Assembly: GCA_934662525.1 (NCBI GenBank)
Contig: CAKUKJ010000139.1
Location: 1 to 6,614 of the forward strand
Source: an uncultured Coriobacteriales bacterium
GTDB lineage: Bacteria > Actinomycetota > Coriobacteriia > Coriobacteriales > UMGS124
Direction: 5' to 3'
DNA: 6,614 nucleotides
The position numbers and the translations under genes were made by a program. This document shows positions 5,404 to 6,614 of this stretch, piece by piece; positions within the stretch are counted from its first letter, which is position 1; every line of letters begins with the position of its first letter. Below the pieces are notes generated by a model. The model was not told the DNA's origin, ran no database searches, and saw only the letters and a program-made list of their open reading frames with translations.

Positions 5404-6614
5404 CGCGGGAATGGACGCCCAGCTTCTTATAGAGCGATTTGGCATACGCCTTCACGGTGTTCTGCGACAAGCCGAGCTGTTCGGCGGTGAAAGAGACGCC
5501 TCGGCCTTTGGAGAGGTAGCCCATCACCTCGGTCTCGCGCTCGGAAAGCCCGTACAGGGAGGCAATCTCGACCGCGCATGCGTCTGGGTCGGTCTCTGGG
5601 TGGGTCTTTTCCGCCGTGCTCGGCGCAGGCGCGGAGGAAGGCGACCCGCTGCGCCACCCGCGCGCAACGAGCGCTATGGTGAGCGCCACGAACATGACGT
5701 ACATGATGGCCAGCGTGACCACCATGAGCACCACGTATCCGTCGGCAATGTTGGCGAACATGGCGTTGCCGACGGCTATGCCCACGGTAAGCCCCAGGCT
5801 TGACGCGCCGAGCAAAAACGGTGCCGTGCGGAAGAAGGTTCGCAGACTGGGGAGCGCGGTGCATGAATAGAGCACGAGCATCCCCGCAATGCGGTTGACC
5901 ATCCCAAAAATGCCGGCGCAGAGGGAAAAGTAGCCGTCGCCCGCAAAAGGCAAGACAATCGCCGCCGTAGTGTCGAGCGTAAACGCGGCGAGAAAGATGG
6001 GCAGCAGATTAAGGCGGCCGGTGTTGGCGAACAGAATAAGGGAGGCAACGAGCGCCGCGACAAGCGCGGTGCCCACATGGTTGGCGAGCAGGGCCATATC
6101 GCCCGTCGATGCCCCGCCCCCGCTTAGCTGAAGCGGCCCGCTCATGCCATAGGCAAACCCAAGCACGGCCGTGGCCGTGGCAATGGGTGCGAACTGCCGC
6201 AGGTCATAGGCCGTGCCGTTCTTGCCGGTATCGTCGCCATGAGTTGAAGGGCAAGCCTCCATGGCGCCTGTCCTTGAGGTTTCGTTGCAGTGTGTTGCGC
6301 GCGCGTAGCCCAGCTCCAGCGCGCAGCTGAGAATCCCAAGAGCGCAAAGCACGATAAGCCTGGGCAGGGACGGCACCAGCGCCATCAGCGCGAATATGCC
6401 CACCCCAAGCAACCATGAGGAGACAAGCGATTGCCGTGCAGCCACCGAGCCGCGCCGCATGTACAAATAGACCCATTCGTATGCGCCGAGTCCTGTGCCA
6501 CAGCCGAGGAAGATGCCCGCCGCAACACTGGCAACATGGAACTGCGCGACAAACGGGGCGAGGGCAACAAGCCCCATGCCGCATGTGATGAGCGCGGCCT
6601 GAACGAGGCATGAC
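5372..6614 (-). CDS. Second membrane-anchored LuxR-family transcriptional regulator, N-terminus beyond the window
   Basis: The frame is open from the stop at 5372-5374 to the right edge with about 413 codons, so the start is not in the window. An in-frame ATG at 6577-6575 lies inside a hydrophobic run and is probably internal. Counting from that methionine, hydrophobic segments appear near residues 1-10, 15-38, 50-68, 72-90, 128-148, 162-183, 189-209, 214-237, 252-272 and 281-304, so about two of an expected twelve are missing. A Ser/Pro/Ala-rich linker (306-342) leads to a LuxR-type helix-turn-helix (344-398): LSERETEV, recognition region SQNTVKAYAKSLYKKL, and the ending GVHSREELIDLVDEF. It belongs to the same family as the convergent upstream regulator, but the membrane parts differ clearly by eye, so it is not a recent duplicate. 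Its target is unknown and is probably a gene beyond the right edge. No frame break is seen in the visible part. Confidence 0.9.
   Translation of the reverse strand, partial: SCLVQAALITCGMGLVALAPFVAQFHVASVAAGIFLGCGTGLGAYEWVYLYMRRGSVAARQSLVSSWLLGVGIFALMALVPSLPRLIVLCALGILSCALELGYARATHCNETSRTGAMEACPSTHGDDTGKNGTAYDLRQFAPIATATAVLGFAYGMSGPLQLSGGGASTGDMALLANHVGTALVAALVASLILFANTGRLNLLPIFLAAFTLDTTAAIVLPFAGDGYFSLCAGIFGMVNRIAGMLVLYSCTALPSLRTFFRTAPFLLGASSLGLTVGIAVGNAMFANIADGYVVLMVVTLAIMYVMFVALTIALVARGWRSGSPSSAPAPSTAEKTHPETDPDACAVEIASLYGLSERETEVMGYLSKGRGVSFTAEQLGLSQNTVKAYAKSLYKKLGVHSREELIDLVDEF

Overview
The window looks like chromosomal DNA of a GC-rich anaerobic actinobacterium of the class Coriobacteriia, most likely the family Eggerthellaceae (Eggerthella, Gordonibacter, Slackia and relatives). 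This is an inference from gene content: a Tat-exported flavoprotein reductase of the fumarate-reductase type sits next to LuxR-family regulators that carry a long multi-spanning membrane domain in front of the DNA-binding domain. That combination is strongly expanded in this family. No database search was possible.

Layout from left to right. Bases 1-268 hold no convincing gene, only a near-palindrome at 140-156. At 269-1864 (+) lies a 531-residue protein with an AAA-ATPase-like domain (PF09820 type) followed by a PD-(D/E)XK nuclease-like domain (PF08011 type, DUF1703). Bases 1865-2159 separate two convergent genes and hold a strong 11-bp hairpin (1999-2027) and a probable terminator stem (2062-2095). 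At 2160-3602 (-) is a 480-residue flavoprotein with a twin-arginine signal peptide. Bases 3603-3868 are a divergent control region with both ribosome binding sites, an extended -10 promoter and two inverted repeats. From 3869 (+) runs a membrane-anchored LuxR regulator ending at 5346. Its N-terminal part lies in another frame, so the gene carries an apparent frameshift near 4003-4053. A second, non-identical membrane LuxR regulator lies on the minus strand. It ends at 5372 and runs off the right edge, so its N-terminus is missing.

How the parts may work together. The flavoprotein and the first LuxR gene are divergent and share about 270 bp of control DNA. This suggests a one-component module: a membrane regulator senses a small molecule and controls an exported reductase that uses that molecule, or a related one, as electron acceptor. 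The flavoprotein appears to lack the residues that bind fumarate in classical periplasmic fumarate reductases, so its substrate is open. The second LuxR gene is tail to tail with the first and probably controls something beyond the right edge. The AAA/nuclease gene appears unrelated to the reductase module.

The most interesting points are the frameshift in the first regulator, the unknown substrate of the cysteine-rich exported flavoprotein, the candidate operators between the divergent genes, and the convergent regulator pair whose 3' ends share a 13-bp inverted repeat.
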